Assembly: GCA_905221605.1 (NCBI GenBank)
Contig: CAJNDS010002255.1
Location: 89,501 to 153,500, forward strand
From: Symbiodinium natans
Taxonomy: Eukaryota > Sar > Dinophyceae > Suessiales > Symbiodiniaceae
Direction: 5' to 3'
DNA: 64,000 bases
Below the pieces are notes generated by a model that had not been told where the DNA came from, searched no databases, and worked only from the letters and a program-made list of their open reading frames with translations. Position numbers and translations under genes: made by a program. How positions within the stretch are numbered: the stretch's first letter is position 1; each line of letters starts with the position of its first letter. Shown piece by piece: positions 1 to 13,300 of this stretch.

Positions 1-199
1 GGGTTAGCACGCACAAGAGGATGCGAACATAAGCTGAATCTAAATCACATTGGCTGCATCACACATGTTCTCCGCGTTGGGGGTTAGGCTGCTATAAGGA
101 AGCTAGGTAGCAGTACCCGAAGAAAGAGGGGTAGGGGGTCTGAGCCTCTAGTAGATCTGCAGACCCGCACGGCTTGCGGGATGCCCTGGAGCTACGGGG

Positions 200-2351
200 C
201 CCGGGCTTTTGGCATCCCAGATGATGAGCTCCCCATACCTGAGATGGCAGTTTTCCACAATAACAGTAGGGAATCCCCCCCTGAGAACCCCCGCAACGGC
301 AACATATTCCACCTATAAGGTCACAAAACCAGGCCCTTCAGTGCCCTCCAACTTGCAAGCCGATCCCGGAGCTTCATCTTCGTTGCTGAGTTCATAAGCC
401 CCCCCAAAAGGTGTACACCTTCAGTCCTTCAGTTCTATAGGGCCTTATCGTATCCCTAAACCCGAAACCCTAAACCCCTAAACCGCAAAGTGTACTCATT
501 CAGCTACTAAGTCATCAACGCCTTCACAGCTGAGATCCCTGCGAGGACCCCGTCGCGATGGCCTGGGAGCTGTCTGCACCCGTGTTGCCTGGCAGGCCTG
601 CGCTTGTGGCATCGACGGCTTCTGCTGGAGCCCTAGGCTTCTGCTCCCTAAACCCTAAACCCTCAACCCTAAACCCTAAACCTTAAACCCTAAACCCCAA
701 ACCCCAAACCCTAAACCCTAAACCCTAAACCGGAATCGGCCGCAACTTCAGGTCCAGCGAGGCCAGCTGTGGTTTAAGGGGGAGGCGCGGTTCGGAGTGC
801 TGTGCCGCCTGCAATGACTCCTGCCGTTTGCTCTCCCTAATGCCCGAAACCCGAAACCTGAAACCCGACACCCTAAGCCCTAAACTAAACCCCAAACCCC
901 AAACCCCAAACCCCAAACCCTAAACCCTCAACCCTAAACCCTGAACCCTGAACCCTGGACCCTGAACCCTAAACTAAACCCTAAACACTAAACCCTAAAC
1001 CCTGAGAGCTGGGTGGCAAGGCTGTTGTCTTATAAGAGTTTGAACCTTGCAGCACCCAAATACTCACACAAACTCACAAACCGTCGATCAAAGAAACCCA
1101 AAACAAGCCTGAAATCCAAAACTCAGAGCAAAAGCTGTGAAGACCTATAATCCGAAAACCGCGACCTCCAAGTCACCCGCAAAAACATTGCGCAAGATTA
1201 TTTGGGGTTGTGCGCAACCTGTTTTTGTGCATACTTAGGGTTGGGGAACCCATGCCCGCAAATTGGAAGATGCTCTACACAACCCCAAAAAGCCTAACCC
1301 TATACAGGGCCATTCTTCAGGGACCCTAGCTTCAGGGGCCCTAAACCCTAAACCCTAAACCCTAAACCCTAAACTCTAAACCCTAAACCCTAAACCCTAA
1401 ACTACCCTAAACCCTAAACTACCCCAAACCCTAAACCCTAAACCCCAACGCCCTGAACCCCAGCACGCTGAGGAGATCCCGGCTGACCTCCGGCCGTTGC
1501 CGTTACCGAGCCGCGAAGGGGGCCAAGTGCACCCAGACGCCGGCAGGTCCGCGTCTGGAGTTCCGAGATTTCGGGGGGATAGGGTTTAGGGTTTAGGGTT
1601 AGGGTTTAGGGTTTAGGGTTTAAGGTTTAGGGTTTAGGGTTTAGGGTGTAGGGTTTAAGTGTGAGAGAGTGTGGGAGAGCAAGGCTGAAGAGGCAAGTGA
1701 GGAAAAAGATTGAAGAGCCCAGCATATAGCAGCTTCGCGCGGTGCTCTGAGCTCACAACCCTCACCCCCTCCAAGCCCGAAACCCATGGTACCCTAAACC
1801 CTAAACCCTAAACCCTAAAACCCTGAACCCTAAAACCTTCACCCTACTCCCTAAAACCCACAACCCTAAACCCTAAACCCTGGTACCCGAAGCCCACCCA
1901 AACACTGTAGCACCCAGAGCCCTAAACCCTAAACCCTGGCACCCTAATCGTAACCCTATAACCTCCTGAGGCCGCCAACACTGTAGCCCATAACCTCCTG
2001 CGGCCCAGAAAACACTGTAGCCATAACCCCTTAACCCTGCTCCCTAACAGGCCCTAACACCCTAAACAGGCCCTAAACCCTGGTACCCTAACCCTAAAAA
2101 ACCACCTCCTGAGGCCCCCAACGCTGTAGCGCCCAGAGCCCTAAACCCCTGGTACCCTAAACCCTAAACCCTAAACCCTAAACCCTAAACCCTATACCCT
2201 AATACCCTAACCCTGTAACCTCCTGAGGCCCCCGACGCTGTAGCCCACAGCCAGGTTCCCGCAGGCCACGAAGACTCGCGAGCCATCCGGCGTGACTGCG
2301 GGCTTCTGGCCCGAGATCACCCCGCCCAGAACCGGGGGCCGCAGCGACTGC
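200..2351 (-). CDS. WD40 protein exons, possibly WDR75/UTP17-like (partial)
   Basis: Short minus-strand exons of a beta-propeller protein that continues past the left edge. The clearest, 2237-2351, follows a CAG|G acceptor, ends at a GT donor and reads KPAVTPDGSRVFVACGNLAV, a typical propeller blade. It resembles the first blade of WDR75, a nucleolar U3 snoRNP/rRNA-processing factor. A possible exon at about 1455-1575 reads LQTRTCRRLGALGPLRGSVT, which fits the following blade. An exon ending at 549 (SSQAIATG, GT donor) joins in phase to one starting at 238 (YGELIIWDAKSP), giving a WD-type strand. Seen: the blade motifs and splice signals. Inferred: that all belong to one gene, and the WDR75 identity, which rests on weak similarity. 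Another WD40 protein is possible. Confidence 0.45.
645..1010. repeat. degenerate CCCTAAA telomere-type arrays
   Basis: Two blocks (about 645-732 and 864-1006) of CCCTAAA with CCCCAAA, CCCTGAA and CCCTCAA variants, flanking the 725-850 spacer. Interstitial, inside or between introns of the WD40 gene. Confidence 0.85.
1340..1656. repeat. converging CCCTAAA and TTTAGGG arrays
   Basis: CCCTAAA units at about 1340-1450 and TTTAGGG units at about 1581-1656 face each other across a 130-bp exon-like spacer. The change of orientation within 150 bp is typical of this window. Confidence 0.85.
1794..2225. repeat. degenerate CCCTAAA arrays with an internal 70-bp repeat
   Basis: Short CCCTAAA runs alternate with copies of a segment containing CCTCCTGAGGCC...AACACTGTAGC (near 1965, 2105 and 2220), so the stretch is a compound tandem repeat rather than a simple telomeric array. 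Confidence 0.7.
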
Positions 2352-2455
2352 CTGAATTCGGGTTTAGGGTTTAGGGTTTCGGGTTTCGGGTTTCGGGTTT
2401 AGGGTTTAGGGTTTAGGGCACAGTCCTCCCAAGGACCCTGCGAATCTTTATATAC

Positions 2456-3340
2456 TTAGGCTTTAGAACTTAGAGTACAGGGGTCATGGCCCGGCTGTCG
2501 GTTGCAGGACAGGGGTCCCAAAGCTTTCGGTGAACTCAGCACCCGGCCCCGAACCGAGGCGAACCGTGTTGCTCGTCTGCTTAGAGGGCTCCATGCTCGC
2601 TGCGCGAGTCGGGCGCAGGACACATGTGTTAAGTGGGGTTCGGGGGACGGATGTAGTTTGGCTGACTCGGACATTGCAGGAAGAACTTGGTGAGTGAGTC
2701 TGGGTAAGTCGGGGGGGGGGGGTTCTATTGAATTTTGCGGAGTATTTGTATAGAGAGTTGTTGGCTAAACGTGGCAGAGCGGACTTGCATTTGCCTGCCG
2801 AGCCGTGGCGCTCACACCTGGTTCTTCGTTCGGCTTGGGCCAGCGCAGGGCAAAGATGGGCGAAGGATGCGCAGGCAGCAGGAACACAAGTCAAGCATCT
2901 ACGGCTCTGCAAAGAGGAAGTCTTGCCTCGAGTCTTGTGTACTATTACCCGTCCAAGAGGCTAGTGCAAGAAGTTCTTCCTCGAAACGAGATTCGCGGCA
3001 ACGGATTCGGAATCGGAATAGATGTTGCAGCGGAGGCTACGCGGCCACCTTTCAGCTGCTGTCAATGGCCTTCTGAGGTACGTTGCAAGATCTTATGCTC
3101 ACAGCCGGGCTACAGCTCTTGGCTGTACGCGGGACGTGCAGGCATGCAGGATCAGTCGCAGTCTGCGAATGATCCGAAAACACATGAAGCGAATCCAAGC
3201 TTGCAGAGCTGTGCTTGCGGAGGCTCTCAGTAGAGGTGCAGCCTGCTGTCGGCTGAAGGGTTCGGGTGTTCGCGGGGCGGAGACAACTCATTCTGTCCCA
3301 TGGATTACGGCTATAGACTATAGACAGTACAGCTGGACTG
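2456..3340. other. intergenic spacer without telomeric repeats
   Basis: About 0.9 kb between the WD40 exon at 2351 and the stop codon of WDR92. It has several overlapping open frames of 60-142 codons on both strands, none with a recognisable domain. It should contain the WDR92 3' UTR and the start of the next minus-strand gene. I see no supported gene. Confidence 0.4.
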
Positions 3341-3344
3341 GCAC

Positions 3345-4338
3345 TTAGGATCGATAACAGGCAATGCATATGCCAAGCCCCACTGCGGCTTCGGTGAGGC
3401 ATTCAAACAAACTCTCATAGATCTTGCTGGCAGCATCCGCATACTTAGGCCGAAGCTTCGTACAGATGGCCACGCGGCAGGTCCTGACCAGCGCATAGAC
3501 TTCGGGGGGAATGCTCGCGATGTTTTAAACCCTACACCCTAAACCCTAAACCCTAAGCCAGTAACTACCCTAGCCCTGACTGAGCCGCCCGGCTGATCCA
3601 GGCACGCAAAGACACAGAGGCCGGTCTTGTTCATGTGCCAGTCCTGAGATGGTCGGGAGCTGGGGAAGAATCGCACTCGCAAGAGGTGCCGCGTTGCGCC
3701 GTACATTATAAGGTGGTTGTAGTTTAAACTTCCCACCTGCAAATGGCTTTCGCAGATCCGAGTTTGGGAATATGTCCATGAGCAACTCTTGACATATTCT
3801 TGTAAAGTCTTCTTAGCGGAACTCGGACGCATGCTGCTGGTGGCTTCACTGTCGCCCCTGAGCTGGCGGCGAAGGATATCACGGGTTGTGTTGACAGCTC
3901 CTGCCACACACACCCATGTGTCTAAACTCGCCCTACGTCCCAAGACCTCAACGCTTAACCCTTAAACCCTGAGCCAGGTGAACTTGAAGGCCCATGGGGT
4001 ACTACTTAGTAACCTTAGTTCGGGGACTTATAACCCGGCCCCATATGTAAGATCATATACGTATCCATGAACTACCAAGGAGGGTTATTGACCCTATAAA
4101 CCCGAGAGACCCCTAGAGACCCTAGAGACCCCATAAACCCTATAAACCCGATAAACCCGATAAACCCTCTACACCCAATACACCCTATAAACCCCATAAA
4201 CCCTGTAAACCCTAAACCCGAAACCCTTAAACCCTACAACCCCTAGACCTGGAGCTTTGCACTTGTTGATATTGGTCTTGTTTTTGTTTTTTGGATGACA
4301 CTGGTTTCAATTCTACACTTTCTATTAATACTGATGAT

Positions 4339-4375
<37 letters not shown>

Positions 4376-7300
4376 CATTATTTTGTTGCTTGGTTTTTTG
4401 TAATTGTTCATCAATTGACAATCCTTTCTTCTCAATATCTTGATCATCTTGTAAATCCAAATACCCTTAATGCACAATTATACTTTTTTATTCCAGCTTT
4501 CCATTCTCTTTGTTTCACCCCACAAGTCCTTCTGGTTCAGCATCTCGACCGTACCGGCGACTCCCCGACTCGGGCGGCGGAGCTCATGAACCATCGGCTG
4601 CTAGAGGTCCAACAGGGTTTAGGGCTTAGGGTTTAGGCCGATTGAATAGGGATAAAGGGTCAGGGTTTGGGGGTTAGGGGAAGTATTTAGGGATTGAGGT
4701 TTATACGGCTCAGGGAACTTGCGAACCGACCCTCAGGGCGCCGCTCTATCCCCTCCTTGTCCTTGATGGACCGCTCCTCAGGATAGGAGTACCTGGAGCA
4801 GTACAAGCTTGCGGCTGCTCTCACGGTAGTAGGAAACTCTCGCAGGAAACTTGCACCCTTCCCCGCTACTGAGGGCGGCGCGAGGACAAAACAGCACAAG
4901 GGCTTGCGGCTTGACAAAAAGGTGGCCATGGGAAAAGAACCTAAACCCTAAACCCTAAACCCCAAACCCCAAACCCCAAACCCCAAACTCCAAACCCTAA
5001 ACCCTAAACCCTAAACCCTAACCCTAAACCATAAAACCCTAAGCCCCCCCGAGGGTCTGACTTGAAGAGGGTGATGGTTCCGTTCCCTCCACAGGAGGCG
5101 AAAACTTCCCGGTTCTGCGGCAGGAAGTGTGCGCCCCAAAGCGTGCTCTTTGTCACCTGGCAGTCGTGAGAACGACGGCACAAGTGAAAGAGAGGAAACA
5201 GGGTTTAGGGTTTAGGGTTTAGGGTTTGGGGTTTGGGGTTTGGGGTTTGGGAAGCCTCTCCGCGGAACAAGTCCCTCTGGAACGCTGGAGAATGCCAGAC
5301 CGCCCTAAACCGGAATCTTGCATCCTACATGCTGAGACTTGCAGCCCTACATCCCTTGATTCGTGGCAGCCCAGGAACCATAATACGATAAGTGACTTGA
5401 CAAGGGAACCTTGGACCAAAAACAAAAGGAAACAGGTACCACTGGGCAATTACCAAGGATTCGGATTCCCCAACCCACTCACAAACCCTAACCGAAAACC
5501 CTAAACCCTAACCCTAAACCCTAACCCCTAAACCCTAAACCCCAAACCCTAAACCCTATTCCCCACTGCAGTCATCCGGAAGGCACAAACAAGACGTGCC
5601 TTTTCCTTCCTTCCCGCGTAGCCCTCCTCAGGATGATACCTCAAGCAGAAGTGTAAGGAAGGTCGGGTTTAGGGTTTAGGGTTTAGGGTTTAGGGTCTCG
5701 GGTTTAGGGTTTAGGGTTTAGGGTTTAGGGCTTAGGGGGGGTGTTCGGAGTTTGAAGATTTAGAGTGTAGGGGAATGCGAGTTGGAAGACGTTTACCGTC
5801 ATGGCCAGGGATCGCGCGTACGAAGGTCATATACCACCAGGGTGGACTCGAGCGTTGACACCTCAGCTGCTTGCGATCTGAGCGGGGAAGAAACTCCTCG
5901 GGGCCCTACAAAACCCTAAAACCCAAACTCCAGACCCTAAACCCTAAACCCTAAACCCTAAACCCTAAACCCTAAACCCTAAACCACTCTCTGAGGCCGG
6001 CGCGCCCAGCTTGTTCATTCGGATGTCTTTCCGGTCCTGCATAGCTGCTACACCATGTGCAACATCTTCGGGGACAAATAGTAGGAGGATCCCTTGGGAT
6101 GTTCCCCCTTACACTAACAGCCCTTAATAGGGTCTCTAGTAACCCCCTATGCCTATTGAGGACTGTTCGTACAAGGGGGACACATCCCAAATAGTAGTTT
6201 CGGGAAGCCCCCATTTAGTAGTTGTGGAAAGGGTTCCCCGTACCATGTGTTTTGCAACCCTAAACCCTAAACCCGTAAACCTAAAGCCTAAACCCTAAAA
6301 CCTGTAGGTCTATAGGTGGCAGAGATCGCCATTTGTACTTTATCCGTTTGTACGTGTATCCTAAACCCCCCCCCAACCCCTAACCGCTACTGTAACCCCT
6401 AACCCCTAACCCCTAACCCCTAAACCCTAAACCTGCCAAAGCCCAAAACCATAAACCCTACACCCCTAAGCGAACTCTAAACAACAATTCCCAGGCCCGA
6501 AACCCTACAAAGCCCTAAACCCTAAACCCTAAACCCTAAACCCTAAACCCTAAACCCTAAACCCTAAACCCTAAACCCCAAACCCTAAAACTGCACCAGG
6601 AGCCGCCAGTTCTGGGGCTCCCGCGAACTGGAGGTGGCACACGCCGTTCCGGACGTTCGTATCCCATCTCAGGGTGTTGGTGCGCCTGGTGGGAAGGCTA
6701 GGGTTTTTGGGTTTTTCGGGTTTTTTGGTTTTTTGGGTTTTTTTGGGTTTTTGGGGGGTATTGGCGTCTTGGGGGTTTTGGTTGGGGTTTTGGGGGGTTT
6801 GTTGCTCTTTTTTGGGGTTTGGAACTTTTTTGGGGGGTTTTTGGGGGGTATCCCTTCTCAGGGTGTTGCCGCGCCTGGTTGGAAGAGGGCTAGGGCTTCG
6901 GGTTTGTAGGTTTTTTTTTTCTGATGGGGCGGGCGGGGGGGTTGGGACTTTTGGGATTTTGGTGTTTTGCTTCTTGGGTGTCTTTCTTGCTTTTTCTGGG
7001 GTTTAGGGCTTTTTCGGGCTTGGGGTCTTCGTCCCCAAGTATCATCGGGTCTCAGAAAGGCGCCATGCACTTCGACTTGATCCAACTGCAAGTAAACCCT
7101 AAACCCTAAACCCTAAACCCTAAACCCTAAACCCTAAACCCTAAACCCTAAACCCTAAACCCTAAACCCTAAACCCTAAACCTCATGCGAGTCAGCGCTT
7201 CAGAACAGCGAGGTTCATGCTGAGAGTGTGGCAAGTCGAAGATTTTGACGTCGCCGTTGTCGTATCCTCTTTTATCAGAACCCTTCAACGCCCTAAGAAG

Positions 7301-10300
7301 CTGGTAAGCATCCAGCCATGTGGGCGGCTCCGAAATTAAAAATACCTCATTAGGGTCCTTGTTATAAGGGAATCCTACTATTTGGGGTCCATAAACGGGG
7401 TCCCTCATTTTCGGAAACCTCCCCATTTGCAACGAAGCCATGCTATCCTATGCCAGCTGCACACGTCCTGCTGCGATACACCGCTCCGCATCGTTGTAGG
7501 AGTTGCCGAAGGCCACAGTCCAGCAATCAGCCGGCGTTTCGCCTTCTACTGGCTCCAGGGAAAGGACTGGATCTTGTGTGCGAGGGTCCCACACCTGAGA
7601 AGCAGCCGCTCATTCCGAAAATCCCAGGACACGCTCTGGAACTCCCCTGAAGAGGTATCGGTTCGTGCTGCAAGCAGCTATTGTGTGAACTGCAAAAACT
7701 CGGCTCCTGACCCGAACGGTCCCATCCCTGCTTCCTGTCACTAGCCTGTCGTGCGCAAAGCTCAGAATAGACTGAGATATGTGACGTGCTATAAACCCTG
7801 CGACTTCAATTCGATTCCATAGTGATGTTCTGTTTAGCAAGAGAGACATAAAATCTTGAAGGTGAATGGTGAGCCATGCGCCAAATTGTGTACAACTTTC
7901 GCATCCTGCGCGCAGTCGCAGCATGAGCCAAGGGCCAGGCTCAGGAGCACCACTGCCAATGCCGAGGCCTGCCAGAGGCTTGAGAAGTCTCGATAGTTGT
8001 CAATATGGTTTACGAAAATAGGGGACCCCCAATATAGACCCCAAATAGTAGGATCCCCTTATTACCAATAAGGTACCCCAAATATCGGAAACCCCCATGT
8101 GATTGCCAACTTTGCTCACACATCCAACTGAATGGTCCTTGGCCCTGAAGGATCAGTGAGCTCACAGTTTGCCTCCATGCTCAGAATCAATACAGCTTTA
8201 GCTCTCTAGGTCTGCATGGAAATTTCAGAAGGCCTTATGGATTGCAACAACCAAAACTCCAACCACCCATTTCAACACAGCCACATGTGGGGTTTAGGGC
8301 TTAAAGGTGATTCAAAGCCTCCACAGCCATCGATGGCATTGACAATGAGGTCGTGACCTTTCACGCCTCGGGGTTTAGGGTTAAGGCTTAGGAATTCCCG
8401 AATTACTGCCGCACTAAGAACCTCAAGGGGCTACATACCATGATAGCTTGAGCTCCATCCACCCATGCAAGGCTAGATATTGCGGAGCGGGGGGGGGGGG
8501 TTCCTCAGCATTCCCTTTCCCCAAACCATTAGTACTTGCAACAATCAGAATTGGTAATTGTGATGCTGTTAGTTTTAACAATCATGGCAATGATCGTGAT
8601 ACATGCGATATCTGTGATGAACGTAGAAATGAGAATGTTGAAGCTGATTTCAATATTGGATTTTTGAATCCTACGGATTCTAGTACGTAATCCAACAAAA
8701 GAACATCAAGAACTACACGAGATCAAAAACAACAACGAAGAATACGAGTACTAGTACTCAGAATAATAGAAATAATCATCAGAAATCATAACAATAGTAG
8801 TAATAATAATACTAATCATAATGATAGTAATAAGCAGGGGATTTTGGCTTCTGGCTCCACACCGGCTTCTTGAGGTTCTCCAAGTCCCAGATCGCAAGGC
8901 CACCGGCATAGTCACCAGTGGCCAGGTGCCGATCCTGGCGATGGCTTCGGACTTTAGGGCTTCGGGTTCAGGGTTTAGGGTTTAGGGTTCAGGGTGTCGG
9001 GTCCAGGGTTCAGGGGGTGGGGTTGGGGTTTAGGGTCTAAGGTGTTTGGGTTTAGGGTTGAGGGGATAACCTGCAGTTAACCTGAGCACTTGACAGGCCT
9101 AATCCGCCTGAAGCCCCTAACCCTCTCTTCCCTCATCCTCGACGCCTAAGGCCCGAACCCTCTTCCTTAGAACCTAGTAATCCTCAATCCTTAAAGGGGC
9201 CGGGGACACTGATAAGGGAATCTGGGGGTATTGCGGTCGGTTTAGGGTTCAGAGTTCAGCGGTAAGGGTTTAGGCTTAGGGTTCAGGGTCTAGGGCGAAC
9301 ACCATGAACCCTCAACCCTGAACTTTGAACCCTGAACCCTAAATGCAGTCTGCGCATGCTTCTCGAACTCTTAAAGTCTTCAAGCCAGATCTTCGACGGA
9401 GGCGCTTGCGAGGGTTTCGGGCGTGGGGCTTATAAGGGCTTAGGGAAACGCGCCATGTGTGTAAGTGTGATGCGTATTGTGTTTGTGCTTGTTTGTAGCC
9501 CTAAACCCTAAACCCTAAACCCTAAACCCTAAACCCTAAACCCTAAACCCTAAACCCTAAACCCTAAAACCCTAAACCCTAAACCCTAAATCACGAAGGA
9601 GCCCCATGCCTTCATGACCCACAACATCTTGCTGGGCGCTAGGCTACAGGTCTGACACCGGCGCTGGGGCTCTCCGAGTCTAGGGAGCTTAGGGCTATCA
9701 GGGAGGGTTTAGGGTTTAGGGTTTAGGGTTTAGGGTTTAGGGTTTAGGGTTTAGGGGTCAGATCACGGAGTTTCGGGAAATGCTTCGGACCACCTCGATG
9801 GAGGACGCGCCGAAAGTGCCACACTTGAACCCCTTCGGCTGTTCTGTCTCCGCCTGGATGGGTTCAGGGTTTAGGAAGTGGGGTTGTTTAGGGGTTAGGG
9901 TTTAGGGCTTAGGGCTTAGGGTTTAGGGTTTAGGGCTGAGGGTTTAGGGTTTAGGGTTTAGGGTTTAGGGTCTGGGAAGTAAGGTTGTTTAGGGCTTAGG
10001 GTTTAGGGTTTAGGGTTCAGAGTCCTTCAGGGGTGCTGCCTCATGAGCTGGCTACTTAGTGTCTTCGTGCTCAGGAGGCACCTCTCCTACTGCTATATTG
10101 CGACAGTACTCTGCTCTACTCCTCTCTACTACTTTACTACTGCCCTCAGACCAACTATTTGGGGGAAGTTGACCATGTGGTCACACGGAGCCTTCCTGCG
10201 GTGGACAGCTGAGAAGCAGCATTTTTCCACATCTTGGAGTTTGGAGGAGACAATGCCTCTTACACGCTACCGCGCGCAGAAACCCTAAACACGCCCCAAG

Positions 10301-13300
10301 CTCAGAAGATTCGTAGAGAAGAGCCCACTTCAGGAATGTGTGCCTTCAACTGCAGGTATCCACAATAGCTGACTCAAGACACCTTACACCACCGAACCGC
10401 CCTATACACCTAACGCCTAAACCCGAAACCCTAAACCCCCCTAAATGGGTGACCTTCTTTTCGGAGACCATGTTGAAGGATCTAACCTCCCCCCCCCCCC
10501 GCCCACGCAGAGCCACAAGGAGGAACCCCAGAGCCATCTCCGAAGGTCGGCGTAGGGTTTGGGGTTTGGGGTTTGGGGTTTGGGGTTTAGGGTTTAGGGT
10601 TAGGGCTTAGGGTTTAGGGTTCAGGGGTTAGGGTTCAGGGTCTTAGGCTTTAGGGTCTTAGGGTTTAATCCCCGAAGAAGGTTTAGGTTTAGGGTTGGAG
10701 GGCTGGGGAGCGCACCAGCTTTTCGCTTTTCCCCTTGTTCCTGGCGCATGGGCGGTCTTAGGTTGAAGGTCGAAGGACTAGCAAAAGCACCAGCAAAAGC
10801 GGTCAGGGAGTGGTCACACGTTTCTGTCAAAACCTGTGCTGAGTCTGTTGCTACTTTTTTGCTCCCGTTTCTACTATTTCTGGTGCTGCTTGTTGTGCTG
10901 TTTCTGGTGCTACTTTTTCCACTCCTGTTTGTGCTTCTTCTGGTGCGACTTTTCTGAAAATTTCTGGTGCTACTTTTCTGTCCCTGAAGCCATGCTTGGA
11001 TTGCCGATGGGCCGATTTGGTTCGCATTCCTGGTGCTCGTTTTCGCCTGTGTGATATATACAACGCCTGCTACTCGGGCGAGGGCATCCTGAATCAGAGC
11101 CCTTCCGATGACACACAGGAGCATCAGCAGCATCATTGCCCTTCCGTTTCAGACCAGGTCACACCGAAACACCCACAATCAGCAGCTTCTGCAGCACCAC
11201 AAGCCAGAAGCATCAGCAGCATCAGCGCCCTTCCGTTTCAGACCTAGGTCACACCGAAACAACACAATCAGCAGCATCAGCAGCACCACAAGCCAGGAGC
11301 ATCAGCAGCATCATCGCCCTTCCTTTCCAGACCAGGTCACACCGAAAGCATCAGCAGCATCATCGCCCTTCCGTTTCAGACAGGTCACACAAACACCACA
11401 ACAAGCAGCAGCAGAAGCACCGAAACACCACAAGCCAGGAGCATCAGCAGCATCATCGCCCTTCCCTTCCGGACCTGGGTCACACCGGAACACCACAACA
11501 AGAAGCATCAACAGCACCAAAGCACCACAAGCAGGAGCGTCAGCAGCATCATCGCCCGTGCGTTTCAGACCTAGGCCACACCGAAATACCACAACAACCA
11601 CCATCAGCAGCACCAGAGCAACACAAGCCAGGAGCATCAGCAGCATCATCGCCCTTCCGTTTCAGACCCAGGTCAGAAACACCACAAGCCAGGAGCATCA
11701 GCAGCATCAGCTCCCTTCCGTTTCAGATCTAGGTCACGCAGAAACTCCACAATAAATCACATCATCAGCGCCAGGTAACCACAACAAGCAGCATCAGCAG
11801 CATCATCGCCCTTCCGTTTCAGACCTGGATCAAGCCAGAAGCATCAGCAGCATCAGCGCCCTTCCGTATCAGACAGCATCACCAGCATGAGCGCCGCTCC
11901 GCTTCAGACCTAGGTCACACCGAAACAGCACAAGTAGCAGCATCAGCAGCACCAGGTAACCACAACAAGCAGCATCAGCAGCATCATCGCCCCTGCGTTT
12001 CAGACCAGGTCACACCGAAACACCCACAATCAGCAGCTTCTGCAGCACCACAAGCCAGAAGCATCAGCAGCATCAGCGCCCTTTCCGTTTCAGATCTAGG
12101 TCACACAAAAAGACCACCAAGCAGCGTCAGAAGCACCGAAACACCACAAGCCAGGAGCGTCAGCAGCATCATCGCCCTTCCGTTTCAGACCTAGGTCACA
12201 CCAAAACACAACAACAAGCAGCATCAGCAGCACCACAAGCCAGAAGCATCAGCAGCATCAGCGCCCTTCCGTTTCAGACCTAGGTCACCCCGAAACACCA
12301 CAACAAGCCACAAGCCAGGAGCATCAGCAGCATCATCGCCTTTCCTTTCCAGACCTAGGTCACACCGAAACACCACAACAAGAAGCATCAACAGCACCAA
12401 AGCACCACAAGCAGGAGCATCAGCAGCATCATCGCCCGTGCGTTTCAGACCTAGGCCACACCGAAATACCACAACAACCACCATCAGCAGCACCAGAGCA
12501 ACACAAGCCAGGAGCATCAGCAGCATCATCGCCCTTCCGTTTCAGACCCAGGTCAGAAACACCACAACAAGCAGCATCAGCAGCATCAGCTCCCTTCCGT
12601 TTCAGACCTAGGTCACGCAGAAACTCCACAATAAATCACATCATCAGCGCCAGGTAACCACAACAAGCAGCATCAGCAGCATCATCGCTCTTCCGTTTCA
12701 GACCCAGGTCAGAAACACCACAACAAGCAGCATCAGCAGCATCAGCTCCCTTCCATTTCAGACCTAGGTCACGCAGAAACTCCACAGTAAATCACATCAG
12801 CAGCGCCAGGTAACCACAACAAGCAGCATCATCGCCCTTCCGTTTCAGACCCAGGTCACACCGAAACACAACAACAAGCAGCATCAGCAGCACCACAAGC
12901 CAGAAGCATCAGCAGCATCAGCACCCTTCCATATCAGACCCAGGCAGGAGCATCACCAGCATCATCGCCGTTCCGCTTCAGACCTAGGTCACACCGAAAC
13001 ACCACAATTAGCAGTAATTGGCAGCATCAGCAGCACCAGGTAACCACAACAAGCAGCATCAGCAGCATCATCGGCCCTCCGTTTCAGACCAGGTCACACC
13101 GAAACACCACAACAAGCAGCATCAGAAGCACCGAAACACCACAAGCCAGGAGCATCAGCAGCATCATCGCCCTTCCGTTTCAGACCCAGGTCACACAAAA
13201 ACACCACAACAAGCAGCATCAGAAGCACCGAAACACCACAAGCCAGGAGCATCAGCAGCATCATCGCCCTTCCGATTCAGACCTAGGTCACAAAGAAACA

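Noticed and set aside
4227-4460. Poly-lysine frame
   Set aside because: It is the poly-T tract read on the minus strand.
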